Shown: positions 23,046 to 37,900 of the stretch, piece after piece
Position numbering within the stretch: position 1 is the stretch's first letter
How the letters are laid out: each line of letters begins with the position of its first letter
From: Odontesthes bonariensis
Lineage: Eukaryota; Chordata; Actinopteri; Atheriniformes; Atherinopsidae
Assembly (NCBI RefSeq): GCF_027942865.1
Contig: NC_134506.1
Span: 16,080,436-16,144,435 of the forward strand
DNA length: 64,000 bases
Reading direction: 5' to 3'
The notes under the pieces: model-generated
Told to the model about the DNA's origin: nothing
The model's database searches: none
What the model saw: only the letters and a program-made list of their open reading frames with translations
Translations under genes and position numbers: made by a program

Positions 23046-26000
23046 CTGAGGAGCAGAAGACAGGTTTGCACAGTTATCAGCCTGGTTTTACGGGAGCTCT
23101 TTTGTTACCACTTTATGCTCAAACTCAGCAATACAAAGACCACTGAACTTTCCAGCAGTGAAACTCACTTGCTGCAGTTTTGCAGACAACGCGACTGTTG
23201 GTGGACTGGCAGCTGACCACATTCCAGAAGCCGTCGTCTCCCGCCATCATGATGGCACAGAGGGGAGCCGACTTCTTCCCGGAAGTCGGCTTGTCAGACT
23301 TCCATTTCGTGTAATCCAGGGCCGAGCCATCCAGCCAGGATACGGGCTTACCTGAGAGGACGCACGGGACAGCAGTGAGCGGGGAAAGAGGAGGCGGTGA
23401 CCTCCCTACACGTCACGAGTTAGGAGTTTCCCTGTGATACATTGGGTTCATATCGGACTCCAACAAAGGCTACATGGCAGCACAACAAGCTCTTCCTCGC
23501 AATGACAAATTATTGCCGCGTCGATGAAATCAAAGGAGAAGTGTGACTGTTTCTATGTTTCACACGAAACTTCCAGATGTTCTCTCATCAAAACATTCAG
23601 CCACATTCCAGTTTGTTTTCCGAGGCGGAAACGTCAAGGTTTTTGGAATGGCTACTTCAAACAAGCCCGTATAATTTCAGAGAGACAGTTCCGTCGTTTA
23701 AAGCTAAAAAAAAATACTTGACTTTCTATTTCAATATACAGGGCTTACCTTCAGAGTCAAGTTCAACGCCGAGCCACACTCGGTTGGTGATGAGAGGGTT
23801 GTCTGCGATGTACTTGGCCAGAAAGTCGTTGTCCTCTTTGGTTTTGATGGTCAGCAGTTGAGCATCTGTCAGCAGAGAGAAAACTTTGAGGGCATTGCTT
23901 CATGCACAGCATCTCAGTCAGGCTGAGGTCTGGACTTTGACTGGACCATTGCAACACCTTGATTCTTTTCTTTTTCAGACATTCTGTTGTAGATCTGCTG
24001 CTGTGTTTGGGATCTTTGTCCTGTTGATGACCCAGTTTCAGCTTTAGCTGTCGGACAGACGGCCTCACATGGACTCTAGAATACTTTGGTATGCAGAGTT
24101 CATGCTGGACTCAATGACTGCAGGGTGTCCAGGTCCTGTGGCTGCAGAACAAACCCAGCCCTCCACAACTGTGCTTGACAGTTGGTGCGAGGTCTTTGCA
24201 CTGATATGCGTTTGGCTTGGTATGTGTCACTCTGTATTTTGATAAAACATTTTCACTTTGGTCTCTTTTTGGTTCGTTCAGATGCAACTTTGCAAACCCA
24301 AACTATACTGGTCGTGTTCTTTTTTTCTTCTCCTGCAATTCTTCCCAACAAGCCATGCTCAGTCAGTCTTTTTCAAATCGTACTGTCCTGACCTTCAACG
24401 TTTAACGTGCTAACTGAGGCCTGAGTCTGAGATGCAGCTCTTGGGTTTGTTGCCGATTCTCTGAACTTTGCGCAGGTCTGACCTTGGGCTGAATTCGGGA
24501 GATTGGCAACCGTTTTGAATGTTTTCCACATTCTCTCTCACTGTAGAACGATGGACTCCAATAATTTTGGAAATGGCCTCATAACTCTAAATGGCACAAA
24601 TTGATGGGCAGCAACAGTTGCTTCTCTAGGATCATTTGTGGTGTCTGTCCTTCTTGGCAATGTGTCAACACACATGCCTCTGCATCTTGATTTGCATACA
24701 AATGTCACTCAAAGTCAGAGATGCAGGCGTATGTTGCATCTGGTCCTAATGGATTAATTACAGTTATACACAACGTCCAACTCACTCATTTCCTGGCAGA
24801 TTGTCCTGGCCTGCTCCATGTTGTAGACGCTGTAGTTGTAGAAACTCATGTCAAATGCGTAGCAGTGATCCTGATGCTGAACCCACTTGGACATGCCATT
24901 ACTTTGAGGGCAGTGATTGTCCTGTGAGGCAGCTTGCGGTTTTGCTCCTGGTTCATACAAGTACAGAAACAGCAAAGACGACAGTGAAAATTACAAGTAA
25001 ACATGCGTTTCTATAAAGAAAACCGGTTGTTCTCTCACTTTGGGAAGCGGTGGTGATGGTAGTGGTGTAGCAGATGGCGCCGTCTTGCACAGTGTTGCAG
25101 CCGGTTCTAACCCAGTCCCCAGCAGGATTTATGAAAACACAGCTGGCCTTCTGTTGGTCGAGACTGGAGCCCTTCAGTGAGACGTTGAGGCCGTAGTCAG
25201 CCTTTGTCCCATCAGACCATTCATAGGCTGAGCCACTGACCTGCACGGGAAAAGACCGAGTCAACGGGTGGGCAGCTCTGTCTGTGCGGCTTGTTCAACT
25301 TTAATATATTTTTTCTGAGATTTTGCTCGCGCTAAATTCTCACATCTTGGTTCGACAGGCCAATCCACAGCGGAAATCCATCTGTCTTAGCAATGAGCTT
25401 CATATGTGCGTTGTGCTCCATATCGTGGACACTCGCCAGGTGACCGCCACGCTGACTACACTCTTCTAGAGCCTGGGACCAGTTCAGCTTTTTGGTCACC
25501 ACCTCGTAAGTTAAGCTGCCGTAGTGTTGGAAATCCTTGGATGAATGGTTATACTCCTGTTTGGATTCTTTGGATTAAAAATGTACCGCAAAGTTGTTTT
25601 AGCATCAGATATCATCAGCAACAACAGCAGAGATGCACATGATATTTTAAATCATGATGTGTGAGATACCAACCATAATCCAGCTTGCAGGTCACAATCG
25701 ACTTTTGTTTGAACTCTGCGTGCAAGTTTGTGCTTGTGATGAGAATCCAGGTGCCGTCAGTGGTGAGACCGGCCATGAATTGTCCGTCTACTTCCGGTCG
25801 GCCTTTTGCCCAGTTGGAATACTGGACATTTGTGCCATCATACCACTTGGTCTGGTTGTCTAAAGCAGAACAAAATCCCAATCAACTCTGACATAAGGAC
25901 ATAAAAGCCCACTCACACACATACAATAAGGCCCAGCATGCAGAGCCTCTGCCTGCACGAGTCCAAAATTTCATGTCCTCATCCGGCGTCCATGTTTCAG

Positions 26001-26628
26001 CCTTTTTTGACATGAAAGATCTTTATAGTATATTATAAAAGATAAAAGAAAAATGAGCCTTATTTCAACACATCTACTGCATGGAACATCTACTTCACAG
26101 AAATGCGCAGGCTGTGACTAAATAAAATGCCAACCGTTGTAGTCTTTGAACAGTCCCAGCCAAACGAACTGGACCAAGTCTTTAAATGGTAAGAGCTGCT
26201 TCTTGATGAACTCGTTTTCTTGCTCATTTCGGATGGTCAGGATGTCTGCATCTGCATCTGAAACACAGGTACACCGTCGCACAATTTTAACGACATCCGC
26301 TACAGGAACCGCCTTCCTCTGCGTGACAGCGTGTGCCGAGTGTTGGCCATCTCTTACGAAGCCTTTTGCAGGTGTCTTCTATCTGGCCTTTGTTAAACGC
26401 TTCCCATCTGGTTGCGACCTGCTGGAGGGAGTAGCAGTTGTTCCTCCAGGGGATCCAGTTTGGTCCGCTGATGTTATGAGGGCATTTCACGGTAACCTCC
26501 TCTGGTGGAGCGATGCTCTCCTCTGTAATAAATACATTTGAAACAAACGTTTTTGTGAAGAGAATGATTATCGTTTTAAGGTACTTTGAAACCATGGAGT
26601 ATTTTCTACTCAAAATAAATAAATAAAT

Positions 26629-26659
<31 letters not shown>

Positions 26660-29600
26660 TTGCTACATTATTGTGAAAAAAACAGAAGCGCTGTAGGGAA
26701 ATGAAAAACAAATAGCCCGAGATTTTTGAAGGCTTAAAATGTTTCTTCTGTGAAGCTGAAAAATAAACCTCCAGGATCTTCCTGATGCTCTGCTTTAATC
26801 AACCCTTTTGAATCATAACGTTGTTCTTTCCCAACACCACTTGTGTTGCGACACCTGGGTCACACAGGAATCATGACGTTTCTCAATTTCCCCCACAACG
26901 GATTTTATATCCTGTTGCAGATTAAACGAAACAACAGCTTCGAGCCTCAAGACCCTCGAGACTTTTTCGGACTCCATTTTGAAAGCTGTAACATCATCCT
27001 ACACCTTTTTTCGGGCCACTTATATTGTACGTTCACAACTTGCTGCACAACTCTTCTGTTTATTTTGTCTGAAGTGACATCGCTGTTAGTCGCCGTGGAA
27101 TGCAGACAACTCACTGCGGGGCTTGTGGCAGATGGCGCCTTGGAGACTCTCCTCGCACTCCGTGGCTTTCCAGAAGCCATCGGTGTCCTGGTAAACACAC
27201 GAGCCGCTGCTGGGATCAGCAGACCAGCGACTGAACACAGTGTGACTGTTGTCAGTCCAGCGGTAGTGGTTCCCATCCTTAACACAAAGCAAAAGACAAA
27301 TCTTACAGAAGAATTGTATAACGGGTGAATTTAAGTCAAAGGATTGCTCCGGGACACCTACATCTTCACTAAAAAGGCCAATCCACATGGGTTTTTGGGC
27401 ACGGTTTACGTGCACGCTGAGGGTGGACTGTATGAAAGTATCCGGCACACTCGCCAGGTCCATGTTTTGATTCGCGCACTCCCGCGAAGCCTCATACCAG
27501 GTGAGATTTTTGACAATCAAACGGAAAGTATGGTTGTTGACTTGGAATTCCTCTGTGGGAATATGGGGCTCCTCTAGCTTATCTGAAATGAAGAATAACA
27601 TGTTTAACAAAACATCTCATCATAAAAACGCCATGGTTACAAAACAGCAAGATGTGTTTGCCCTTTTAAGAGTGTGTTAAAGATACCGCAGATTACAGAC
27701 ATTACAGGAAATGAGGTATAAGCCAGATGGAAAACAGTGGAACTGAGTGAGTTCAACATCTTAGTGCTAAAAAGTGGCTGAGATTGTTTGCTCAAGTGTA
27801 TTCTCCAAGGTTACCATCGAGGTCTACACAGGGTAAGACTAGAAATCCAAGGAAATCTCAACAACTTCAACCTGATTATGTGCAAACTTTGAAGGAAAAT
27901 TTGGGATAAAGTTAAATTAAGAGTAAGAAGAGAGAAATTACCTGCATAGTGTTGGCAAATGCCCAGAGTGTAGAGTTGGGTGCAGGAGGAATAATCCCAG
28001 GTACCCATGATTTCAGATCTGGGGTTATTGAGCAGGAACACACACATGTCCAAACTGTCTTGATCAAACGTCTAATAAAAACAAGAACAAAGCGAAATGG
28101 ACAGTGAATTCAGATTAAGCCTCCTGGTTTGTTTTTTTTGGATGGAGGTTCAAAATTTACTATTAGTTACCACCGTCCACCCAAAACATTAAGGAGAGAG
28201 GAAGCTTTTTGCCTTAAGTCTTCACCAATTGGGTGGAAACAAAAAAAAGTTCTGACTCCCTAAACCTGACTCCAAAGTATAAAACTTGTTCCCTGTTAAA
28301 AAAAAAAAAAAAAAAAAGGCCTTTGGGGGTAAGGACAACTTACATTGACTTTTATAGCCTTGTGCATGCCCAGAAGGAGGGAGTTGAAATTGATGTAGTC
28401 AACTGGGGAGTGGTCGACCCAAGCAGGGTCGCTTTGCTTGATTTTCAGACCAATCCATATTCTTTCCATATTTGTCATACTCGGCAGGTGAGTGTTGATG
28501 AAGTCTAAAAGAATACAAACAGAAAATTCATTTTGGGTTAAAGAAACTAACAGAAATGTGATACATCCATCACTGTCTTGCTGTCACTCATTGGTTTCTA
28601 TAAATAATTAATCTCGTGGGACACGCCCTGTTTTTGTCCAAAGGATTTATGCATCAGGTCATTCAAAAAACTAAAACATCTGCTCTCTTGCCGAGTCTTA
28701 AAGTTAGGTATGTTTTTACCAAATGTGGTGCTGTGCATTGTGACCGAATATCTTCTTATCAAACTATCGTTTGGCTTAAATATTTAATCCCAATTATCCG
28801 TTTGAAGAGGAATCATGACCTAAAACGTCATGATTGTGACAGACTTTCAGATACAAACACGAAGTTCAACGTATGTCAGAGAATCATGATCGGAAAGTTA
28901 AACATTCTCACCTTGTTCCACTTGATCTGAAATAGTGACCAGAGTTCCCCTCACAGACTGGCATTCCTCATTGGCGAATTTGAATGACGTAGACGTTATG
29001 TTCATCAGTGTGTAGCACTAGAAAAATAACACCAGTATTATAACCACTTTCTGTAAAACGGGTTTTATTCCAGTCTGGCCGTGTATTCACGGAGCATTTC
29101 TGATTTTTTCAGAGCTACAAAAGCCAGGACGATGGAAGAAATGCACCTTTAGCCATCAACAGCAGTATACAGAGTAATTCCCAAATCTTACGTGCTCTCA
29201 CAAGCGCTCAGGGAATCGTGAAGACTTTTAAAATAAATAAGTATAGAAACAGAGCATTTATGTTCACCTCAACCAAAAAACACTGGTGGAAATATTAAAC
29301 AGCTTCATTAAGGACATTCCCTCATCTGAGGAGCAAGAGTCGACAGTCTCATCTTTAATCTCCCTGCAGTTCTGTCTGAAATAATCATTGAGGGCTTGGA
29401 GGAAAGAATGGCTGTAAGAATTAGAGCTCATCTATTCTGAGGGGTCCCGAGTTAAATAAGGGAAGTGTCAGACCTTATTTCTGAAGGGCAGAGAATTTTG
29501 GTCACAGGGAAGTCCTCCAGGCTGAGGCTCCAGAGGGTTGATCTCCACTGACGTGATGTTGTGTTTTTCACACACAAAGGAATATCGCTGCTGGCAACTG

Positions 29601-30723
29601 CGGTCGTGCTCTGCAAGGGCAAATATGACAATAAATCTGTGCGTTTGCCGGAGAAACATACAACGAATCGAGTCAAGGCATGCGGATTCCAGAGGAAAAA
29701 TGGAAACAAAGTAATCTTTAACCTTTAACCAAAGCAATCAATCAAGTTTAACCTCTTTATCAAAGCAACGTGCTGTGTCTCACATGCACTGATTAAAGAA
29801 AGAAAAAAAAAAAAAGAAGAAGCCCACATTCAGAAGAATATACGTTCCTTAGGACTTTATAAATAATACATCTCTGCATAGATATGAGCTAGCTGTAGCC
29901 AATTTTATGCTAATTAGGACGAATTTCTAAAATACTTCAAATAGTTGCCATTTTTTCTTGTTGTAGGTGATTAAAAAAAAACTAGAAAAAAACCATTGAA
30001 ATCTTTCATATTATAAACCATAAAGTCACTTTAGAGCCATTAAAAAAAACATAGTTTATGTATTTTTTCCAAAATACAACACTTGAAATACAAGGTGGTT
30101 TTTGGTCTTCGTGAGGTCTAACGCTCACCACCTTAGCTCACAAAATCCACACCTTTCCCATTTTGAGTCAAATGTTGATGTAAACTCATGGAAATAATAT
30201 TCCAGTCACCTAAAAGAGCAGTGAAAGTCATTTGTCTGCCTTGTTCGTTAGGTAAACCAGGTTTCTATTGAAGTTTGAAGCCAAATAAAACATTGGAATT
30301 AACTTACAAGGAGCAACAGTCCGATTACATCAGCTTTTTTTTCTGCAATTCGTTTGCTTTCATTCTCCAACTTTGACTAAGCTTATCATTCTTTGTCTTT
30401 TCAAAGCAACACAGTGCCTCGAAAAGGGTTACCTGGAAAAGGACTCTCATAAGTGATGAACGTGCATCGACCCAGGAAAAAGGAATGATAGAAGTACATC
30501 TGGGAGTATCTGGAATACAAATAAGTTCGGTAACGTCACGTGTCACCAGTCAGCACAGGTGTAAGCATCAAAAACCGGCAAAGCATAAACAGCAGAAGTG
30601 TGCGACGGTGTTGACTTACGACATGGGGAACATTCGCCTGGGCTTTCTCATGTCAATCCACCAGTTTTGCTCAGGGGAACTTGACAGCTGTTGGAGTGTC
30701 TCAAAATTATTACAAAGTCACAA

Positions 30724-30761
<38 letters not shown>

Positions 30762-33700
30762 AAAAAGTAAACCAAATAGAAAGCAACAATGGTCAAAGAA
30801 ACTCGACTGATTTAGCCTGCTATTCTTATTATTCTTAATACACCAGATTTTTGGGTTTTTTTTTACCTTTAAAATTGACAGAAATGTAGCCTCAATGCAT
30901 AGTTTTAATTGGTAGTTAAAACCCAGCTACTAAACAGCACTACCACTGCCATTTAAATCTGCCAACATACTGCAAGCTTCACACATAAGCACATGGCTCT
31001 GGCTTATTGCACATCATGAAACAAGTCATGATAAAATGCCTCTCTTTAAACCCTTCGACGGGGCCAAGTTAATGCTATAAAGTCAAGTCATCGGGGGTTT
31101 AGCTTTAGCATTACCATCTATTTAGGCTAGGCACCCGCGGCTAGTTACCCAGCCAATAAACCTGATAGTCAACTGACAGAGAAACTTATTTGGTCTTCCT
31201 CTGTCTAAAACGAACATTTAAGATCAATAACTGTTCATTTTGAGCGAGTCCTAGCCATTTCCCTGAAGTCGTCTTGTACTGGTAGGAAACAAAGACGTTC
31301 TTTTCTACATATTTAGCTTCATATGCAGTAAAATGTCATAAACCACAAGATATAGGCTGTGTGCTCCCGACAAGAGTTTCTACAGCACTTTGAAAAGAGG
31401 AGTTTTACGCATCAGTGTAAAATAAAAAGGAAAAATTCACAAATTCACATCCTGCTAAGTGCAAGTTCCCCCCAAAGGCTGAATGTCCCCTGTGCTACAG
31501 ATGTTTATGATTGTGCTGTACTAAATAAGCGGCCCGTATGGTCAAGCACTCGCTTGAGAAGACTTATGAGCACCTGTTTACAAATTAAAGGTCTTTTAAA
31601 CTGAGAGACGCTCAGTAGGTACCGCCTCACACTTCCTGTGAGCCATTAGAGAGGAGGATTGAGAAAGACTGCTTTCGAGTCAGTTTACAGAGAATGTTAC
31701 ATGTTTTATGAACATCCTGCTTAGTCTTCTTTTAATATCCAAAACCAAATCGATGCATGAGCAGAGGCCGTCCTCTGTCACTTACCATTGCTAGCTGCTG
31801 CTGGATCTTTCCAGCAGCAGAGGAGCTCAATGGAGAGGCCAGTTTGCTGTCGTTGGCGGCGCAATAAAGCTGTGCCTCCTCAAAGGTTAATTTTGGCTCC
31901 TTCACAAACCAAAACTCTGCTCCGTCCACGAAGATTGACGTCTCATGATGGCCACCTGAAAAGGGGGGGAAAAAAAAGTAGATCTAAGAGAAAGAGATTT
32001 TGGATAATGGCAGCACTATTCTAAGAATGATGCGGTCATTACCGTGTTTGTACCACTCTGGATATTTTGGCGTCTTTCCTGTAGAAGCATCCACAAACAA
32101 TGAGAAGCAGACAACAACCAGAAACAACAAAATCACCCACCACCACCATAAAGCAAGGAGTCCATCAACTCAAAAGGAGATGTTATGAGCAGTCTTACCG
32201 CGGGGTATTTGGCAGACCCACTCTAGCTGGGCGTCGCAGTGAAACGGCATGGCGTAAAAAGGTGTGGGCGGTATGTCGTGAACAAGAAACACAAACAGGT
32301 GCGTCAAGGTGCTCCTCGTTGTCTAACGGAGACACAGATTGCAAAAATACCATCACTCAGGAGTGGGAGACAGTTTCATATCTGTATTACATTACATCTT
32401 TTTGTTCCTCATACTTCTGCGATAGTGTAAGAAGAAAATGTATGTCAGCGTGAGATTAGAGTCTGAGAAGCAAGATGAACAGGGCATTTAAGGTTTTTGT
32501 TGTAAAAATCCATCCAGCCCACCTTAAACGCAGTGCAGTCCCGGTTGTACGCGTCGTCCTCATGGAAATCTTGGTGTAGAACTTCTACAGAGACCTGTTG
32601 AGGAGCCATTGAAAAACGTCAGTGAGTCTATGGTTGGACGCATGATGTTCCAACTATTTAAAGGATAAGACCGGTTTTTTGACATTGGGCCCTTGATTTC
32701 ACATTATAACATGATGTTCTACTCACCCCTGCTTGTTGTTGAACATTTGGAGCTGTTCCGAAGATATTCGAGAGGCGTCTGGCTGCTCTCTTGAGATATT
32801 CGGCCATGAAACGGTTTCCTATGGGCAAGCTTATACAGGCACAAACTATGCTGTTTATAATTTATTAATTACTGTACATTAGCACTGATAACGTGGAGGT
32901 GCGTCGCTTACTTAAAAAAATCCGGGTTACTAATTTTGAATTTTAGCCGAATGAATAAATAGGCAGCAGGTCTGTGGGCTGTCTGTGGCAGTAGCACGAC
33001 GATGACGTCAGTAACACCCACTTTACGACAAAAAAATCAAAATTACAATAACCCGGATTTTTTTAAGTAAGCGACGCACCTCCACGTTATCAGTGCTAAT
33101 GTACAGTAATTAATAAATTATAAACAGCATAGTTTGTGCCTGTATAAGCTTGCCCATAGGAAACCGTTTCATGGCCGAATATCGTAAGAGAGCAGCCAGA
33201 CGCCTCTCGAATATCTTCGGAACAGCTCCAAATGTTCAACAACAAGCAGGGGTGAGTAGAACATCATGTTATAATGTGAAATCAAGGGCCCAATGTAAAA
33301 AAAACGGTCTTATCCTTTAAAATGGGAAGTTTTAAGACTTAAAGGGTTAGTTCGCCATTTTGCACATTAAGCCCTGTTTTTAGGTAGTCTGGGGTGAATT
33401 ATAGATGTTCTGATCACAATTTGGACATTTGGTGCTGAACGGAGCATTTAGGTATCCACTGCTGCAGCCCCCCCACCTTTGCATTGAGTCAATGACCACT
33501 CAAGCAAGCAATCATAAAACGGCATTAAACTTTCGTTTGAAAAGACATGGAACTCACCGTGTGGTCAGTGGTGGACAGCGATAAATTGACCCGAAAATCG
33601 CAGTGAAATGTGCCTTCTAACAGTTGTTTTAGCATTTGGTGGACCTATTTTTCCGGACACCGTTGAATAGCAGCAGCAAGACATCCAGCGACATACAGCG

Positions 33701-34878
33701 CGCGGAGTAATACTAGTCAAACCAATACAAATCAATGAAGACGGACAATAATGGTAATATAACTTCTCTGGAAGCGTATTTCGCGGTGATTTTCGAGCCA
33801 ACGTATCGCTGTCCACCACAGACCACACGGTGAGTTTCATGTCTCTGCAAACGAAAGTTTAATGCCGTTTTATGATTGTTTGCTTGAGTGGTCATTGACT
33901 CAATGCAAAGGTGGGGGGGCTGCAGCAGTGGATACCTAAATGCTCCGTTCAGCACCAAATGTCCAAATTGTGATCAGAACATCTCTAACTCATCCCAGAA
34001 TACCCCCAAACAGGGCTTAATGTGCAAAATGGCGAACTAACACTTTAAGGTTCGAAAGAGGTTTGTAGAATCAGAGCAGAGACAGACTTAAGTTGTCCTG
34101 ACAGCACAACACAATGCTGGACTTTTATTTTTCTCATCTGTAAACATTACCCCTGGCAAAAAAAAAAAAAAAAAAAAAAAAAAGCAATCACCACTTCTGG
34201 AGGATTATCATTCAGTCGTTTTATTTTTTTAAAGGGGACAAAAGATGTGAACACAGACTGAGATCTGGACTGTTTGCTGGCCGTGACACTAAGCTGATGT
34301 GTCTTTCATCTCTTTACTCTGTGGCAAGATGCATTGCACAAAGTGCACGTGTGCATTCACTGCAGAGGTGATGACAGCCATCTGCCCTGCAACACCATTC
34401 CATCAGTGATTGCAGAAATCTGCTTGTTTCCTTCAGGCATCATTCATTGGATCCAGTGATTATTAACTGAATATAACTTTCAGCCTTCTGTAACCATGTT
34501 TTCTTCTGTTTAGCCGTTAGTGATGGTTTGCTTTAGGCTCGACTGCATGTTAATTACATTTCCTTCGGCCAGTTTCTGTAGATTCCGTCCACTTGTTTTT
34601 GCGTTTCTTTTGAGTTTTGAGTTTTCCGCCCTGAAACTTTGACAGCATCCCTGTAAAGCTTCCCTTTTTACAACCTTCCCAATCTTGTTTGTACGTTTGG
34701 ACACAGCTCAATGGGAACAACCAACATCTTTTGCCACACTCAAAGAGTTGAATCACCTTCTTTAGGAAGTTTTAGAATCGCACTATAGTTTCATCTGATA
34801 ATGTAGCTGTAATCTCTTGTTGGGGCCATGTTTCCCTTCAGTCAGCCAGGTGCAGCCGCTTGTTTAGCTCAGCGTGCA

Positions 34879-34912
<34 letters not shown>

Positions 34913-37900
34913 CACAAAGCCAGAATGTCCAGCTGGTAAAACACATCTGTGTCATAACTGCAGAGTACTCTACAGTAACATGTTCTGAGAGGGGGTTTGG
35001 AGTTTGGGTTGTACTCACAGGCCGACCGTCGCTCCACTCCCAGGACCTGTCAGCTGGGTTTCTCCTGTTCAGGCCGACCCAGAAGTAACGACTATCGCTG
35101 CAACAAGTCACGACACACAATAATCATTCATGACACCTAATCGACCTCTGTTTAAAGACAAGGATAATAACAGTAACAATCCTCTTAAAGCATTGGCGAT
35201 TCTCAGAGCAAAGCTGGCGTTTTATCCTTAGACACACCAGTGTAAAGCTAACTCCATCGTCAAGTGTGAAATGCGAGTCTGACGATTGTTTGAGTTTATT
35301 TTCATGTTCAGGTTACGTGCTGAATGTTTATGTTGAAGAAAGAGAAAAGTTTCGGCTCTGAGGTATGTGCCTGGAAAGAAATCATGTCTTCCCTTAAAGA
35401 GAAAGGACTCCCACCAACTCCTCTCCCCACTCTTTTGTGTGATGGGGTATGTGTGAAAGCAGGAACAACATTTCACGAGGGCGTCCGTTTTAGGCGTCGC
35501 ACACACATACCTGATACTTTCTCTCATGATGCTGTGCAGGACCCTCATCTCTTCAATATTTGTGAAGCTGGGCAGGTTGGCCCCCAAAGCCTGACAGAAC
35601 CTCCTGGATTCTTCCCAGGAGCGTTTCCTGCTCAACCTTTCCTCGTGAAACACCTGACAAGGTGAAACAACGATTTGCAACAATCAACATCAGAAATGAA
35701 GCGGCACACTGGCAGACTGTAAAGAAAGCCAATTCAGCTGTCAGATCAGCTCATTTAGAAGGAACTGAAACGTAATAAGGAAGCTGAGGCGGAAAAAAAC
35801 AAAACAAAACTCACAGAGACAACATTCTGATTGGCTCATTGCAGGAGCATTTTTTTAAAATCACATTCATCTATCAAGCTATTACAGCTTTGCTTCTAAA
35901 CATCACTTCCTTGCCTTTTAAATCTACTTTATTTGCTCTTTCTGAAACTATGTTCACTGTTTCAGCAAAAATATGGACCGCATCACTGAAAAATCTACAC
36001 GACCAAAGGCTGATGGAGACACACGCGCACACACCTTGTAGCAGTGTTTGATGCCAGGTCTGGACAACCATCCATCGGGACAGGTTGCGTTTGGGTTTGG
36101 CTCTGGTTCTGGAGGTGGAGGTGGACTGAGGTCTGTCCTGCAAATGGTGCCAGCTTTAAAAAGCGTGCAGTTCCTCACCTCCCACTTGCCCAGGGGTTTT
36201 GCAGTGGAAATCACAGCACAACCTCCAATCCGCTCTGAATCACACACATAAATGAAATACAAGTGAAATAAAATGATATTGCTCTTATGAATCTAAACAT
36301 AACAACATTGTTTCAGTTCGTTGAGGTTTTTAAGGCATTCCTTTATGCAAAGCTCTCTAAAGTCCACCGTGTTTTATTGATCTTAACGACTGTCAGGTGT
36401 CATGGTCCTGTGGCCAGTCTAAAGAACTTTGTTCCAGAAGTCTTGTGGTTTGTTAAGATGGAAATTTGCAAACCTTTCTCTTACAACCCTTCCAAACAAG
36501 CCTAGCTTCTAATTCTACTGTCATAAACTTTAAAATCCAACGTGCTGACTGAGGCCTGTAGAGTCTGAGATGTATTGCACAGTTTCTCCGAGCACTGCGC
36601 TGTCTGACGTTGGCGTGAGCTTGCCAGGACGGCCACTCCTAAGAGGATTGGCAAACATCTTGAATGTTTTACCACTTGTGAATAATCTTTCTGATTGTAG
36701 GAAAGATGTTTGGAAATAGCCTGATAAGCCTTTTTCCGATTGATTGTCTTTCCTTATTGGCACTGAGCTTAACACACCTGAATGCACCAGACCAGTAAAG
36801 TGCCAACATGTCTACTTTTATGGTGATCCTCACACTTGTTTTAGGTAATGAACTGTGTTGGATTAGCAGCACAGGGCTACCACTTACCCCCTTAATTCCT
36901 ATGGAAGCAGTCAGGACGTACATAGCTTTCTGCATTTCTGCTCAGTTGTTGTTAAATAAATAGTGAGTTGGCTTTATTCGTTTTGTTTTGTTTTGGGTAA
37001 AACCTTAAAATCAAATAAAGGCTTACTTTCTTCAATCAAATGACTTTATGTACGCCAAAAGAAGCGACCGGTCTCTAAATTACATACACTATAAAACCAA
37101 AATCCATCATCTGTTGAGAGTCAGTCCTGACACACCACATGCTACTCCAGTTGGGTAACAGCCTTGTGGTTTTTACCAACCTGGCTCAAACCAGCCCCAG
37201 TTTGTGTATGTGACCACCCCCGGGGGACCATTCTGGCTCGTCCACTGGTACTCTCCTGTCTTCTTGATGTCCTGCAGCCCGATCCAGAAATACAGAGGGT
37301 CCTTGCTTATGTGCTCACCAAGTAGGCGGCTGACAAAGGCCTGCTCAAACCTGGGAAGACCAGCCAAATATTAGTGTAATGTCAGTCATCCTGTGTTTCA
37401 TTTCTGTGTTTAAGAAACATGCTCAACATATGGTTACAATCTGAATCGCAGTGAGATAAATAGATGTCTTTCGAAAAGGCACCAGATGGTAATTGTGGGT
37501 ATTTTGACCAACTGAACAAGCCCCTACCTGTTTCTTATAGTCATGTTACAGTGATCTTTGAAGGATACTTGTTCGGTGCTCACTCGAAAGCAGGAGTTAC
37601 CGTGTCGCCTCCAACCCTGCATAATCGAATGTTGGAACAGTAAAACTTCAGCTACGATCAAATCAAATGGAAATATCACAATACGTGATAAGACGTCTTA
37701 TCAGTCACGGTTCTGATAAACAGCCAGTCCTCTGCAATGGGAATCTAAACAGAACAGTCACATCGCATCCACACATGTCTTCAGTTCTGGCAACACCTGT
37801 CAATACAGACTTGCTTTCAACTTCTCTGTGATTAATCTGTCCTTGAAATAAAAAATAAAATCTTTAAAAAACACACACTTCTGTGGCGTCTAAATCCTTT

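Noticed and set aside
30485-30838. A 117-codon + strand frame across LY75 exons 19 and 20
   Set aside because: It is antisense to real LY75 exons and contains a poly-Lys run from a poly(A) tract.
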